Origin: Streptomyces bobili
Lineage (GTDB): Bacteria > Actinomycetota > Actinomycetes > Streptomycetales > Streptomycetaceae
Direction of reading: 5' to 3'
DNA length: 54,298 nucleotides
NCBI RefSeq assembly: GCF_002154575.1
Contig: NZ_MUBA01000039.1
Span: 1 to 54,298 of the forward strand
Shown here: positions 41,118-49,720 of the stretch, piece by piece
How the letters are laid out: every line of letters begins with the position of its first letter
Numbering within the stretch: the first letter of the stretch is position 1
The notes under the pieces: model-generated
The model's input: the letters and a program-made list of their open reading frames with translations, nothing else
Database searches by the model: none
Told to the model about the DNA's origin: nothing
Translations under genes and position numbers: made by a program

Positions 41118-43502
41118 TCAGGTCCGATCCGGGGTCCGCGCCGTGCGCCCCCGCTGTGCCGGGGGCGCGGCGTGCGGCGCTTCCTCGTGCGCCGTCGGCC
41201 GCAGACACTCGATGAGGTAGTCGCCGGTGTCCGGATCGACGGTCACGCCGTGCGTCTCGCTGCCGAAACCGGGGAAGCGGCGGTCGAAGGACTCCAGGGC
41301 GGACAGGTACCGCAGCAGCGGGCCGTCGGGGGCGCCGACGTTCTCTCCGGGCATGAGCACGGGGATGCCCGGCGGGGTCACGGTGACCATGGCGGCGGCC
41401 ACCTGGCCGGGCGAGTCGAGCAGCCGCACCCGGTGCGTGCCGCCCCGGACCAGCCGCTGGTAGCACAGCTGGGGCGGCTCGACCGGCTCCGGCAACTCCC
41501 GGAAGGCGGTGTCGAGCAGGTCGACGAGACGGGCCGAGCGCAGATGGTCGTGCATGTCCTGACACAGCTCGCGCAGGGTCGCCCCGGCGTACCGCCTCGG
41601 GTGCTCGGCGACCAGCGCGGGCAACACCCGGTCGAGGGGCGCGTCCTGGTCGTAGAGGGACTTGAAGTCCATCAGGGCGTCGAGGAGGGTGCCCCACTTG
41701 CCCTTGGTGATGCCCATGGAGAACAGCACGAGCGTGGTGTACGTGTCGGTCTTCTCCACGACGATGTGCCGTGTGGCCAGGTACGCGGTGAGCACCCGCG
41801 CGGGGATGCCCCGGTCGGCCATGTCGCCTCCCGCGTCGATGCCCGGACAGGTCAGGGTCACCTTGACCGGGTCGAGCATGCAGTAGCCGGCGGTCAGTCC
41901 GGGGAAGCCGTGCCAGGCCGCGCCGGGCTCCAGATGCCAGCAGGACGGTTCGGTGCGCAGCAGGTCGGCGGGCGCCGCGTCGAAGGCGAACCGTTCGCCG
42001 CTGCCCGGATCGGTGACGGACTCGGGCTGCCACACGCCGAAGAACCACGGCGGCCGGTCACCGGCCTCCTCGATACGGCGGCGGATGCGGACCATTTCCT
42101 GGCGGAACCGGACGGCCTCGGTCACGGCCTCGTCCACGAGCCAGTGCCCCTGCGGGCCGTCCATCATCGCGGTCGCCACGTCCAGCGAGGCGATCATCGG
42201 GTAGAGCGGTGAGGTGGTGCCGTGCATCATCAGCGCCTCGTTGAACCGGTCGTGTCCGACGGGTGCCCGGGGCGCGGGCCTGACATGGATCATGGCGCTC
42301 TGGGACAGCGCGGCGAGCAGCTTGTGGGTGGACTGGGTCGAGAACACCGTCGGCCGGTCCGGGCCGGGGAAGCTGTCCTCGTCCACGGACATGCCGTACC
42401 GGCCCGCGTAGAGCGGGTGGAAACGGGCGTACGCGAACCATGCCTCGTCGAAGTGCAGCCGTGGGGTGCTCGGGGCGAGCGCGTGTGCCGCCGCCGAGGC
42501 GTCGTAACACAGGCCGTCGTAGGTGGAGTTGGTGAAGACGGCGTACTGGGCGTCGGGTGAGACGGCCTGTCCGGTCAGTGGATTGGCGGCGATGCGGGCC
42601 GCGACCGAGTCCGCCGCCAGCTCCGCCGGGGGCAGCGGGCCCGCCAGGCCGTAACCGTTGCGGGTGGGGATCAGGTACACCGGGCGCGCGCCGGACACCA
42701 CCAGGCCGTGCAGCACGGACTTGTGGCAGTTGCGGTCCACGAGGGCGATCTCGTCGCGGGTGACACTGAAGTGGCCGACCACGCGGTTGCAGGTGGAGTC
42801 GCCGTGCAGCACGAAGTAGGTGAGGCCGGAGCCGAAGACCCGGGCCGCGTTGCGTTCCGCCTCGCCGATCGGGCCGGTGTGCTCGAACAGCGAGCCGAGT
42901 TCGCCGACGGAGATCGACAGGTCGCTGCGGAGCAGCCGTTCGCCGAAGTAGTCGTGGAAGGCCCGCCCGGCGGGCGACTTCAGGAGTGCGACGCCGCCGG
43001 CGTGGGCCGGGGTGTGCCACGAGTACTCGTGCGCGTCGTCGAAGCGGCGCAGCGCCCGGAAGAAGGGAGGCAGAACCGCCTCGCGGTAGGTGCGGGCGGC
43101 GGTCATCACGCGTCCCGCGATGAAACCGGGGGTGTCCTCCAGCGGCCACACATAGCCGACGACCGACTCCGACACCCACAGCGGCAGGTCCCGCACACCG
43201 TCGTCCGCCATGATCAGGAACACCGGCAGGTTCTGGAACCGCCGGCCGACGGAGCGCAGCACCGACGCGCCCCCGGGCTCCGCCCCGGCGCCCTGGCGGC
43301 GCGGGAGTTCCCAGGCGATCAGCGCGGCGGTCAGTCCGGCCTCGGTCCGCAGCACCGCCTCGGCGTCGGCCGCGTCGACCGCCCATCTCACCTCGAACCC
43401 GTGCGCCTCGATCGCCTCACGCAGGCGCCTCAGATGCTCGGCGCTCGCTCCCTCACCCCGCGGATGTTCCGGTACCGCGATCAGGACCTGGCTGTCCGTC
43501 AT
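41118..43502 (-). CDS. PLP-dependent basic amino acid (Orn/Lys/Arg) decarboxylase
   Basis: 794 residues from ATG 43502, with GGGAGGAG upstream. An N-terminal wing domain about 1-135 has a receiver-like fold (LIAVPEHPRGEG). The fold-type I core has the PLP lysine in STHKLLAALSQSAMIHV, preceded by LHFDEAWFAYARFHPLY and NSTYDGLCYDA, and the C-terminal domain includes LMPGENVGAPDGPLL. The family (LdcC, AdiA, SpeF) removes CO2 from lysine, arginine or ornithine, giving cadaverine, agmatine or putrescine, often for acid tolerance. The sequence alone does not choose the substrate. No antiporter gene is adjacent, which is unusual for a pure acid-resistance role. Confidence 0.9.
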   Translation of the reverse strand: MTDSQVLIAVPEHPRGEGASAEHLRRLREAIEAHGFEVRWAVDAADAEAVLRTEAGLTAALIAWELPRRQGAGAEPGGASVLRSVGRRFQNLPVFLIMADDGVRDLPLWVSESVVGYVWPLEDTPGFIAGRVMTAARTYREAVLPPFFRALRRFDDAHEYSWHTPAHAGGVALLKSPAGRAFHDYFGERLLRSDLSISVGELGSLFEHTGPIGEAERNAARVFGSGLTYFVLHGDSTCNRVVGHFSVTRDEIALVDRNCHKSVLHGLVVSGARPVYLIPTRNGYGLAGPLPPAELAADSVAARIAANPLTGQAVSPDAQYAVFTNSTYDGLCYDASAAAHALAPSTPRLHFDEAWFAYARFHPLYAGRYGMSVDEDSFPGPDRPTVFSTQSTHKLLAALSQSAMIHVRPAPRAPVGHDRFNEALMMHGTTSPLYPMIASLDVATAMMDGPQGHWLVDEAVTEAVRFRQEMVRIRRRIEEAGDRPPWFFGVWQPESVTDPGSGERFAFDAAPADLLRTEPSCWHLEPGAAWHGFPGLTAGYCMLDPVKVTLTCPGIDAGGDMADRGIPARVLTAYLATRHIVVEKTDTYTTLVLFSMGITKGKWGTLLDALMDFKSLYDQDAPLDRVLPALVAEHPRRYAGATLRELCQDMHDHLRSARLVDLLDTAFRELPEPVEPPQLCYQRLVRGGTHRVRLLDSPGQVAAAMVTVTPPGIPVLMPGENVGAPDGPLLRYLSALESFDRRFPGFGSETHGVTVDPDTGDYLIECLRPTAHEEAPHAAPPAQRGRTARTPDRT

Positions 43503-43638
43503 GGTGCTCCTCCCGGCGACCGGCGACCGGCGCCGCCCCGGCACCAGTCTCTGAGCAGGTCGGGCGCCGACGGCGGCCTCACCGCCGTAAACCACCCGGA
43601 CGACGGACCGGCCGCGCTCCGCCGCGAGGACGGGACCA

Positions 43639-43653
43639 TGCAACGGTGTTGCA
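43639..43653. promoter_or_regulatory. 15-bp palindrome upstream of the decarboxylase
   Basis: TGCAACGGTGTTGCA, arms of six around a GGT centre, 137 bp before the decarboxylase start codon. A second TTGCAACGTT overlaps its right arm. It is a candidate operator; no regulator gene is adjacent. Confidence 0.4.
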
Positions 43654-43711
43654 ACGTTCGGTGCGCCAGCATGGCCGGTGCCGGGCCGCGGCCACGCCCG
43701 CACAGGAGTGA

Positions 43712-43743
43712 CCGGCCCCGTATCGACGGCGGTACGGGGCCGG
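43712..43743 (-). terminator. Terminator hairpin after the adenosine kinase gene
   Basis: 11-bp arms CCGGCCCCGTA (43712-43722) and TACGGGGCCGG (43733-43743) with a 10-nt loop, 54 bp past the minus-strand stop at 43797. It probably ends the transcript that begins at the oxoamine synthase promoter. Confidence 0.65.
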
Positions 43744-43796
43744 CGCTTCCGGCGTCGCCGCGGTGGTCCGCCGGTCGACGGCCAAGTCGGAGGAGC

Positions 43797-44732
43797 CTAG
43801 AGAGGGACGGTCGTCTTCGTGACGAGTGACTCCAGGTGGACGTCGTACTCCTGGGAGCCCGTCGTCTCCAGGACGCGGGTGGCCAGTGCGCAGCCCAGTC
43901 GTGCGGCCTCGGCCGGGGTGTGGTGGTGGGCGAGGCCGGTGAGGAAGCCGGCGCGGAAGGCGTCGCCCACGCCCGTGGGGTCCACCGCCCGTGCGGTGGG
44001 CACGGCGGGGATCCGCAGGGTGGGCCGGTCGCGCTGCTCGATGGTCACGCCGTCCGCGCCGAGTGTGGTGATCCAGGCGCCGACCTGTGCGAGTACGCCG
44101 GCGGTGTCCCAGCCGGTGTGCCGGCGCAGCAGGGCGTTCTCGTAGGCGTTGGTGAACAGCAACTGTGCCCCGCTGACCAGCCGGCGCAGCTGATCGCGGT
44201 CCAGGCGGGCCAGTTGCTGTGCGGGATCGGCCGCGAACGGGATGCCCAGCGTCCGGCAGGTCTCGGTGTGGCGCAGCATCGCGGCGGGATCGTCCGCGCC
44301 GATCAGCACCAGGTCGAACGGCCGGTGCGGGTCGGTCGCGGCGGCCAGGTCGATGTCGGCGGCCTCGGCCATGGCCCCGGCGTAGAAGGTGGCGATCTGG
44401 TTCTGGTCCTGGTCGGTGGTGCACACGAACCGTGCCGTGTGCAGGGTCTCGCTGATCCGTACGGACGAGATGTCGACGCCCGCCGCGGCGAGCCGCTCGC
44501 CGTACGCGGCGAAGTCCTTGCCGGCCGCGCCGATCAGGACCGGCCGCAGGCCCAGCTTGCCGAGGCCGTAGGCGATGTTGGCAGCGACCCCGCCGTGGCG
44601 GATGTCGAGTCCGTCGGCGAGGAAGGACAGCGAGACCGTGTCGAGCCGGTCCGCGATGAGCTGCTCGGTGAACCGGCCGGGGAAGGTCATGAGGTGGTCG
44701 GTGGCGATGGAACCCGTGACGGCGATACGCAT
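43797..44732 (-). CDS. adoK: PfkB-family carbohydrate kinase, adenosine kinase-like
   Basis: 311 residues. MRIAVTGSIATDHLMTFPGR and LDIRHGGVAANIAYGLGKLG follow M. tuberculosis adenosine kinase closely, as do IGADDPAAMLRHTETCRTLG, FAADPAQQLARL and the catalytic anion-hole motif VDPTGVGDAFRAGFLTG. The bacterial AdoK enzymes phosphorylate adenosine and are closer to ribokinase than to human adenosine kinase. It lies 38 bp behind the CPBP gene on the same strand and may be the last gene of that operon, or may simply be read through. A link to methylation chemistry is possible, since SAM-dependent enzymes release adenosine-containing by-products. Confidence 0.88.
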   Translation of the reverse strand: MRIAVTGSIATDHLMTFPGRFTEQLIADRLDTVSLSFLADGLDIRHGGVAANIAYGLGKLGLRPVLIGAAGKDFAAYGERLAAAGVDISSVRISETLHTARFVCTTDQDQNQIATFYAGAMAEAADIDLAAATDPHRPFDLVLIGADDPAAMLRHTETCRTLGIPFAADPAQQLARLDRDQLRRLVSGAQLLFTNAYENALLRRHTGWDTAGVLAQVGAWITTLGADGVTIEQRDRPTLRIPAVPTARAVDPTGVGDAFRAGFLTGLAHHHTPAEAARLGCALATRVLETTGSQEYDVHLESLVTKTTVPL

Positions 44733-44769
44733 GGTCCGTGACTCTCTCTCGGGCGGGGAGGGACGGCGG

Positions 44770-45507
44770 TCACATCCACAGCAGGACGGCACCGAGCAGC
44801 AGCAGGTTGCACACCCCCTGGGCGGCGGCGCAGGCCAGTGCGGAGCCGGTGACCGCGCGGCAGATGCCCAGGGCGAGGCCCATGAAGAACACCGAGGGCA
44901 GTACGCCGCAGACGACCCTCGGGTTGAGCGGGTTGAGGCCGTAGTCGCCGAGGTGGACCGCCGCCCAGCCGGCCGCGGTGACGACGATCGCCGTGCGGGT
45001 GCTCCAGCGTTCCTCGACGGCGTGGAAGAGGACACCCCGGTAACAGACCTCCTCGACGAGGGGTACGAGGACACCCATGGCGAGCACCATGGCCGCCGCG
45101 TCCGCCCAGCGCGCGCCGGGCACCAGACCGTCGAAGATGCGCGGCACCCACGCCGTCCAGTTGTCGTCCGCGGTCCCGAAGACGGTCCGGTTGGCGAGGA
45201 ACGTCTCCGCGTACACGAGAGCCACCACGACGGTGCAGACGACGACCGCGCCGGTGCGGTCGCTGCGGCGGATGCCCATGGCGGGCCAGCGGTCCCGGCT
45301 CACTACGAGCAGGGCGGTCGCGCTGAGCGCCACGGACAGCGCCATCAGGAGGAAGCTGAAGGCGCCGGCGACCCTGACCGCGGCGAGCAGCGCGAAGAGG
45401 AGGATCGCCGCGGTGAGAGGGCTGGCCGCGGTACGGCGGTGCAGCCGGCTCAGGGGTCCGGAGCGTCCGGGGCGTCCGGGCGCGGGTGCGACGCGACTCG
45501 TGGTCAT
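44770..45507 (-). CDS. CPBP intramembrane metalloprotease (Abi-like)
   Basis: 245 residues from ATG 45507. At least six membrane helices. The CPBP motifs are present: VPLVEEVCYRGVLF (EExxxR) and the later His in WAAVHLGDYGLNPLNP, with Asn downstream. The family includes prenyl-protein CAAX proteases and bacteriocin-immunity proteins. It starts 6 bp after the MMPL stop, so co-transcription is near certain. A role in maturing or giving immunity to the operon's product is inference. Confidence 0.9.
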   Translation of the reverse strand: MTTSRVAPAPGRPGRSGPLSRLHRRTAASPLTAAILLFALLAAVRVAGAFSFLLMALSVALSATALLVVSRDRWPAMGIRRSDRTGAVVVCTVVVALVYAETFLANRTVFGTADDNWTAWVPRIFDGLVPGARWADAAAMVLAMGVLVPLVEEVCYRGVLFHAVEERWSTRTAIVVTAAGWAAVHLGDYGLNPLNPRVVCGVLPSVFFMGLALGICRAVTGSALACAAAQGVCNLLLLGAVLLWM

Positions 45508-45512
45508 CGCCG

Positions 45513-48083
45513 TCACCCGGCCCTGGGCAGGGGCGACGTGCGCCGGCGGAAGGAAGGGAACCACCAGTTGTAGCGCTGGAGCAGCAGGAGGGTGGCGGGC
45601 ACGAACAGCATGCGGATGACGGTGGCGTCGAGCAGGACGGCGGTGCCGAGGCCGGCCCCGTACTGCTGCAGCATCAGGGTGGACGACAGTGCCATGGTGC
45701 CGAGGCTGCCCGCCATGACCAGGCCGGCGGCGTTGATCACCCGTCCGGTGTCCACGACGGCCGCGATGGTCGCCTCCTCCTGGGAGCGCCCGGCGCGGAT
45801 GAGGTCACGGACCCGGGTGACCAGGAAGATCTCGTAGTCCATGCCGAGGCCCATCATCAGCACGGTCAGGAAGATCGGCAGGTCGTCGATGACCACCTCG
45901 CCGCGCAGGTGATGGAAGATCAGCACGGTGATGCCGATGGCCCAGACGTTGCTGAGCATGATGGTGGCGATCAGGCGGACCGGGACGAGCAGCGACCGCA
46001 GGGTGAGCGCGAGCATCACGAACACGCCGATGCTCACCAGCGCGGCCATCTGCCAGAAGCTGCTGCGCAGCGCGGCGCCGTACTGGAGATCCACCTGCGT
46101 GGCGCCCCCGACGTCCAGACGTCCGACGTCCGCTCCCGCCCCGTCGAGCACGTCGTCGAGTCTCCCCACGGTGCCGGCCGCGGCCGACGAGTACGGGTCG
46201 TCCTCCAGCACGACGACGAAGCGCAGGGTGCCGTCGCGGGCGACGTGGTCGGTGAGGAAGGCCTGGTTCTGCCGGAGTTCCCCGGCGTCCCAGGGCTGTC
46301 CGAACGGCTGGGTGGCGGAGTCGACGGACGCGACTCCCTCGGTGGCGGCGATGCGTTCGGTGAGCCGGGCCACCGCCCGCCGGCCCTGTTCGGTGAGCTG
46401 CCCGTCCCGTACGACGCCCTCGGCGGCCTCGCCCACGACGGTGGTGGGCAGGACCGCGCTGTCGCCCCAGGTGGCCGCGAGCCTTTCGAAGCCGGTGCGG
46501 GAGTCCGTGACGGGGCTCAGCTTCACCGGGTCCGACGTCGAACGGTTGCCGGCCGTCAGCAGTGCGAAGGGCACCGTGGCGACGAGGAAGACCACGACGA
46601 TCGCGGCCTTGCGGCGCCTGGCGAACTCGGCCGTACGCAGCAGATGCCGGCCCATCGCGCCGTTCCGCTCGAGGTCGGACAGCGGGGAGCGGCCGAGCGC
46701 GAAGAAGCGGTCGCCGAGCAGTACCAGCAGGCACGGCGTGAGGGTGAGCGCGGCGGCGAACACGATGGGGATGCCGACGAGTCCGCCGTAGCCCAGCGGC
46801 GGGATCCAGTCCACCGGCGACAACAGGGTGGCGCCGAACGCGAGCACCACGGCCACGGCGGCGAGCAGCATGCTCTCCCCGGCGTGCACGGTGGCCTGTA
46901 CCGCCGCCTCCTTGGGTGGCCGCCCGGCCAGGCGCTCCTGGCGGTACCGGGAGGACAACAGCATGCTGTAGTCGACCCCGGCTCCCAGCATGACGAACTG
47001 CATGATGGTGACCGTGAACTGAGTGAGCGTCACCTGATGGGCCAGACCGTAGAGAGCCGCCTGGCTGACGCTCATCGACAGGCCCACCACCGCCAGTGTG
47101 AGGACGGCCGGGACCAGCGCACGGAAGAAGAACAGCAGGACGACGAAGATGATGCCGTACGCCACGGTCTCCATCAGGGCGTTGTCCGACTCGGCCTTCT
47201 GATACGTGTCGTGGATGAGCGCCAGCTCACCGGTGATGTGGACGTCGGCGGAGCCGTTCGCGCCGGCCGAGGCGAGCGCGGTGCGAGCGGTGTCGCGCAA
47301 CCAGTCGACGTCCGGATCCTCGTCGCCCTCGGCCGGGTGGGCGACGGACACGACGGCGGTCTTCGCGTCCGGGGCGATGAGCCGGTCCACGGCGTCGGCC
47401 GGCACGGGCAGCGGGAAGTTCCGCCAGTCGGCGGCGACGGTCGCGTCGCGGGCGATCCCGGCCACCTGGCCCGCGGTTTGCGCGCGGGCGGTCCGGCTCG
47501 CGGCCGGGACGAGTGCCTCGGGAATCCGCCCCTGACGCACCTCGCTGTCGACCGCCGCGGCACGCTCCGCCGGTGTGGCGCTCGCGCCGCCCGCCCGCCG
47601 CCACACCTGGGTGAGGAACTGCGCGGTCGCGTCCCGGAACACGGTGTACGCCGACGACGTGGCCGTCACTTCTCCGGTGCGCCGCCGGTCGGCGAGCCGT
47701 TCGTCGAGTCCGGCCAGGAAGGCCCGTACGCGAGGCGTGTGGATGTCGGGGGCCGTGACGACCACGGTGAGTTCCCGCTCGGAGCGTTGCGGGAACGACC
47801 GCTTGGTCAGCTCGTCGACATGGGCGCTGCTGGTGCCGGGCACCACCTTGGACGCGCCCTGCTCGGTGAGCTGGGACGTCAACTGCCCGCTGATGGGAAT
47901 GCACACCGCGATGAGCACCGCCCACAGCAGGATCACGGTCTTGGGGCGGGCGGTGAGCCGGCGGGCGAAGGCGTACAGCGCGCGGTGCACGCGTCCGCCC
48001 CCGTCGGCCGGAGGGCCGCCCGCGCCCGGCTCACGCGCGGGCGCGGGCCCGGTGGCGGGCCGGGGCGCGGGGGACTTCGTCAT
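45513..48083 (-). CDS. MMPL/RND-family lipid transporter
   Basis: 856 residues, twelve predicted membrane helices in the MMPL pattern: helix 1 (VILLWAVLIAVCIPI), a periplasmic domain about 70-300, a second large loop about 515-640. The two proton-relay motifs are in GAGVDYSMLLSSRYRQERL and GLGMDYEIFLVTRVRDLI, with conserved Asp-Tyr pairs. Actinobacterial MMPL proteins export lipids, siderophores or natural products. Its start overlaps the methyltransferase stop (ATGA), tying it to the biosynthetic genes upstream. A long Pro/Ala-rich cytoplasmic N-terminus (about 1-30) is unusual but harmless. Confidence 0.93.
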   Translation of the reverse strand: MTKSPAPRPATGPAPAREPGAGGPPADGGGRVHRALYAFARRLTARPKTVILLWAVLIAVCIPISGQLTSQLTEQGASKVVPGTSSAHVDELTKRSFPQRSERELTVVVTAPDIHTPRVRAFLAGLDERLADRRRTGEVTATSSAYTVFRDATAQFLTQVWRRAGGASATPAERAAAVDSEVRQGRIPEALVPAASRTARAQTAGQVAGIARDATVAADWRNFPLPVPADAVDRLIAPDAKTAVVSVAHPAEGDEDPDVDWLRDTARTALASAGANGSADVHITGELALIHDTYQKAESDNALMETVAYGIIFVVLLFFFRALVPAVLTLAVVGLSMSVSQAALYGLAHQVTLTQFTVTIMQFVMLGAGVDYSMLLSSRYRQERLAGRPPKEAAVQATVHAGESMLLAAVAVVLAFGATLLSPVDWIPPLGYGGLVGIPIVFAAALTLTPCLLVLLGDRFFALGRSPLSDLERNGAMGRHLLRTAEFARRRKAAIVVVFLVATVPFALLTAGNRSTSDPVKLSPVTDSRTGFERLAATWGDSAVLPTTVVGEAAEGVVRDGQLTEQGRRAVARLTERIAATEGVASVDSATQPFGQPWDAGELRQNQAFLTDHVARDGTLRFVVVLEDDPYSSAAAGTVGRLDDVLDGAGADVGRLDVGGATQVDLQYGAALRSSFWQMAALVSIGVFVMLALTLRSLLVPVRLIATIMLSNVWAIGITVLIFHHLRGEVVIDDLPIFLTVLMMGLGMDYEIFLVTRVRDLIRAGRSQEEATIAAVVDTGRVINAAGLVMAGSLGTMALSSTLMLQQYGAGLGTAVLLDATVIRMLFVPATLLLLQRYNWWFPSFRRRTSPLPRAG

Positions 48084-49012
48084 GCGACGCCGACCTCCTC
48101 GCCCTGCGGGCCCTGCCGGTCGTCCCGGGCGGACACCGGCTTGTGACCGGTGACGATCACGAACGTGTGCTCGATGTCGAGCCGGCCCTGCCGGCGCAGG
48201 AGTTCCGCGAGGCCCTCCTCCACCCGGCTCAGCACGAGCTGTTCACGCGAGTTGTCCACGGCGGTCTTGAACCCCGCCGCCGCGCCCGACCGCTGCACCC
48301 ATTCCAGGACCGCCTGCGGGGTGTGGGCGGGAATGACCTGCGTGCCCTCCCGCTGGACGTCGACGGTCAGCCCCGCCTTGGTGAACCAACGCGCCACGAC
48401 CGCCGCGCTCTTGGGCAGCGCGACCCGGATAAGGCTGGTCAGCAGGGAGGGGTCGTCGGCGAAGACCCGCTCCAGCCGGTCGGTGAGCGCCTTGTGGGCG
48501 TCCGCCCTGGTCTCGATGACCATGACCCGGCCGCCGGGGCGCAGGATCCGTTCTATCTGGGCGAGCAGCCGGGGCGGCTTGGCGTAGCAGATGGCCCAGC
48601 CGACGACGACCAGGTCCGCGCTGCCCGACGGGATGCCCCTGGCGAAGGTCTCCATGTCGCCGTCGGACAGTTCCACCAGCAGGCCGGGCGCCCCCGTGAC
48701 CAGGGGCAGCACCTTCTTCCTGGCCACCTCCAGCATGCCGAGCGACTTGTCGACCGCGAACACCGCGCCACGGCCGTCCAGCCTGCGCACGATCTCGGCG
48801 GTCAGGTGGCCGGTGCCGCAGGCCAGTTCGACCACCGTGTCGCCGGGGCGGACCGGGACCTCGTCGAGGGCGGCGACGGAGTGACGGCCCATCACCGGGC
48901 TGAAGAAGGTGTCGTAGTCGGAACTGGCGGCGTCGTAGTCGGCGGTGGGATCGGCGTGGGCCTTGTTGAGGGTGAGGCGCAGGGCTCGGGCGACGAGTCC
49001 GATGCGGGACAT
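48080..49012 (-). CDS. SAM-dependent methyltransferase (class I)
   Basis: 310 residues from ATG 49012, after AAGGAG. A 60-residue N-terminal part (ADYDAASSDYDTFFSPVMGR, UbiE-like opening) precedes the SAM fold: motif I VVELACGTGHLTAEIVRRL, motif II VFAVDKSLGMLEVA, then LSDGDMETFARGIP and LVVVGWAICYAKP. The C-terminal half carries an insertion (FTKAGLTVDVQREGTQVI) near the substrate site. It is probably a C-, N- or O-methyltransferase acting on the oxoamine synthase product. The upstream spacer contains 15-bp tandem repeats. Confidence 0.9.
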   Translation of the reverse strand: MSRIGLVARALRLTLNKAHADPTADYDAASSDYDTFFSPVMGRHSVAALDEVPVRPGDTVVELACGTGHLTAEIVRRLDGRGAVFAVDKSLGMLEVARKKVLPLVTGAPGLLVELSDGDMETFARGIPSGSADLVVVGWAICYAKPPRLLAQIERILRPGGRVMVIETRADAHKALTDRLERVFADDPSLLTSLIRVALPKSAAVVARWFTKAGLTVDVQREGTQVIPAHTPQAVLEWVQRSGAAAGFKTAVDNSREQLVLSRVEEGLAELLRRQGRLDIEHTFVIVTGHKPVSARDDRQGPQGEEVGVA

Positions 49013-49029
49013 GAGGGCTCCTTGGTGCT

Positions 49030-49114
49030 CACGAAGTCGAGAGGCATGAAGTCGAGAGACATGAAGTCGGCGGTCAGGAGGTCGCCGGTCATGAAGTCGC
49101 AGACATGGAGTCGG
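49030..49114. repeat. 15-bp tandem repeat between membrane protein and methyltransferase genes
   Basis: On the plus strand, units beginning CATGAAGTCGAGAGA follow at 49030, 49045, 49060, 49075, 49090 and a partial copy at 49104; the fifth unit is 14 bp. On the coding (minus) strand each unit reads CGACTTCATG plus a variable tail. Several of these ATGs open tiny frames, one of which runs out of frame into the methyltransferase start. Confidence 0.85.
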
Positions 49115-49162
49115 AGTGGAGGCGGTCGGGAGGGGCGGGCAGTCGTCGACGGTGGGGTGATG

Positions 49163-49720
49163 TCAGCCCGGGGGCGGCGCCACCCGGCGGGCCTGCGACA
49201 TCGAGGCCAGCCACAGCAGTGCGAAGGCGCAGGCCGACGCGCTGGCCGCGGCCCGGGTCTCCGGCAGCCGCCAACTGCCCACGGCGCAGCCCGCGCCCAG
49301 TCCCGTGCCGAACCAGAGGAGGGCGTACGCGGTCCGGGCGAGTTCCCCGGATCCGCGCACGAGGTGTCCCGAGCCTGCGGCCGGCGTGCCGGTGAGGAGG
49401 CCCGAGGCCGACGCGGTGACGAGGAGCTGGGCGAGAGCCGCCCCGTCGGCGGCGGGAACGGCGACCGCGACGCTCAGGAGGAGCAGCCCGGCGGCGACCA
49501 CGACGGCACGGCTGTCGTCCCGGTTCGCCATCGCCACCGGGACCGGGATCGTCCGGGCCAGAAGCATGCCTGCGGTGAACGACAGCGCGGCGCCGGGCAG
49601 GACGACGCCGAGACTTCCGACAAAGCCGGCCGAGGACGCCGATGCCGCGGCGCACGCCCCGGTGGCGAGGCCCGCGACCGTCAGCGCCGGGACATGGCCC
49701 CGGGCCGGGACGCCGTTCAC
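49163..49720 (-). CDS. Six-helix membrane protein (half-MFS-like)
   Basis: 185 residues, almost entirely hydrophobic: about six helices rich in Ala/Gly (VAGLATGACAAASASSAGFV; LLLLSVAVAVPAADGAALAQ; FALLWLASMSQA). It looks like one half of a major-facilitator protein, with a charged RTIPVPVAMANRDDSR loop. The GTG start overlaps the upstream stop (GTGA), so it is translated with the oxoamine synthase. It could be a small transporter subunit or a membrane anchor. No family assignment is safe. Confidence 0.7.
   Translation of the reverse strand: MNGVPARGHVPALTVAGLATGACAAASASSAGFVGSLGVVLPGAALSFTAGMLLARTIPVPVAMANRDDSRAVVVAAGLLLLSVAVAVPAADGAALAQLLVTASASGLLTGTPAAGSGHLVRGSGELARTAYALLWFGTGLGAGCAVGSWRLPETRAAASASACAFALLWLASMSQARRVAPPPG

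Noticed and set aside
45486-48146. 886-codon plus-strand frame opposite the MMPL gene
   Set aside because: Low-complexity His/Arg/Gly composition typical of antisense shadows; MMPL motifs are on the minus strand.
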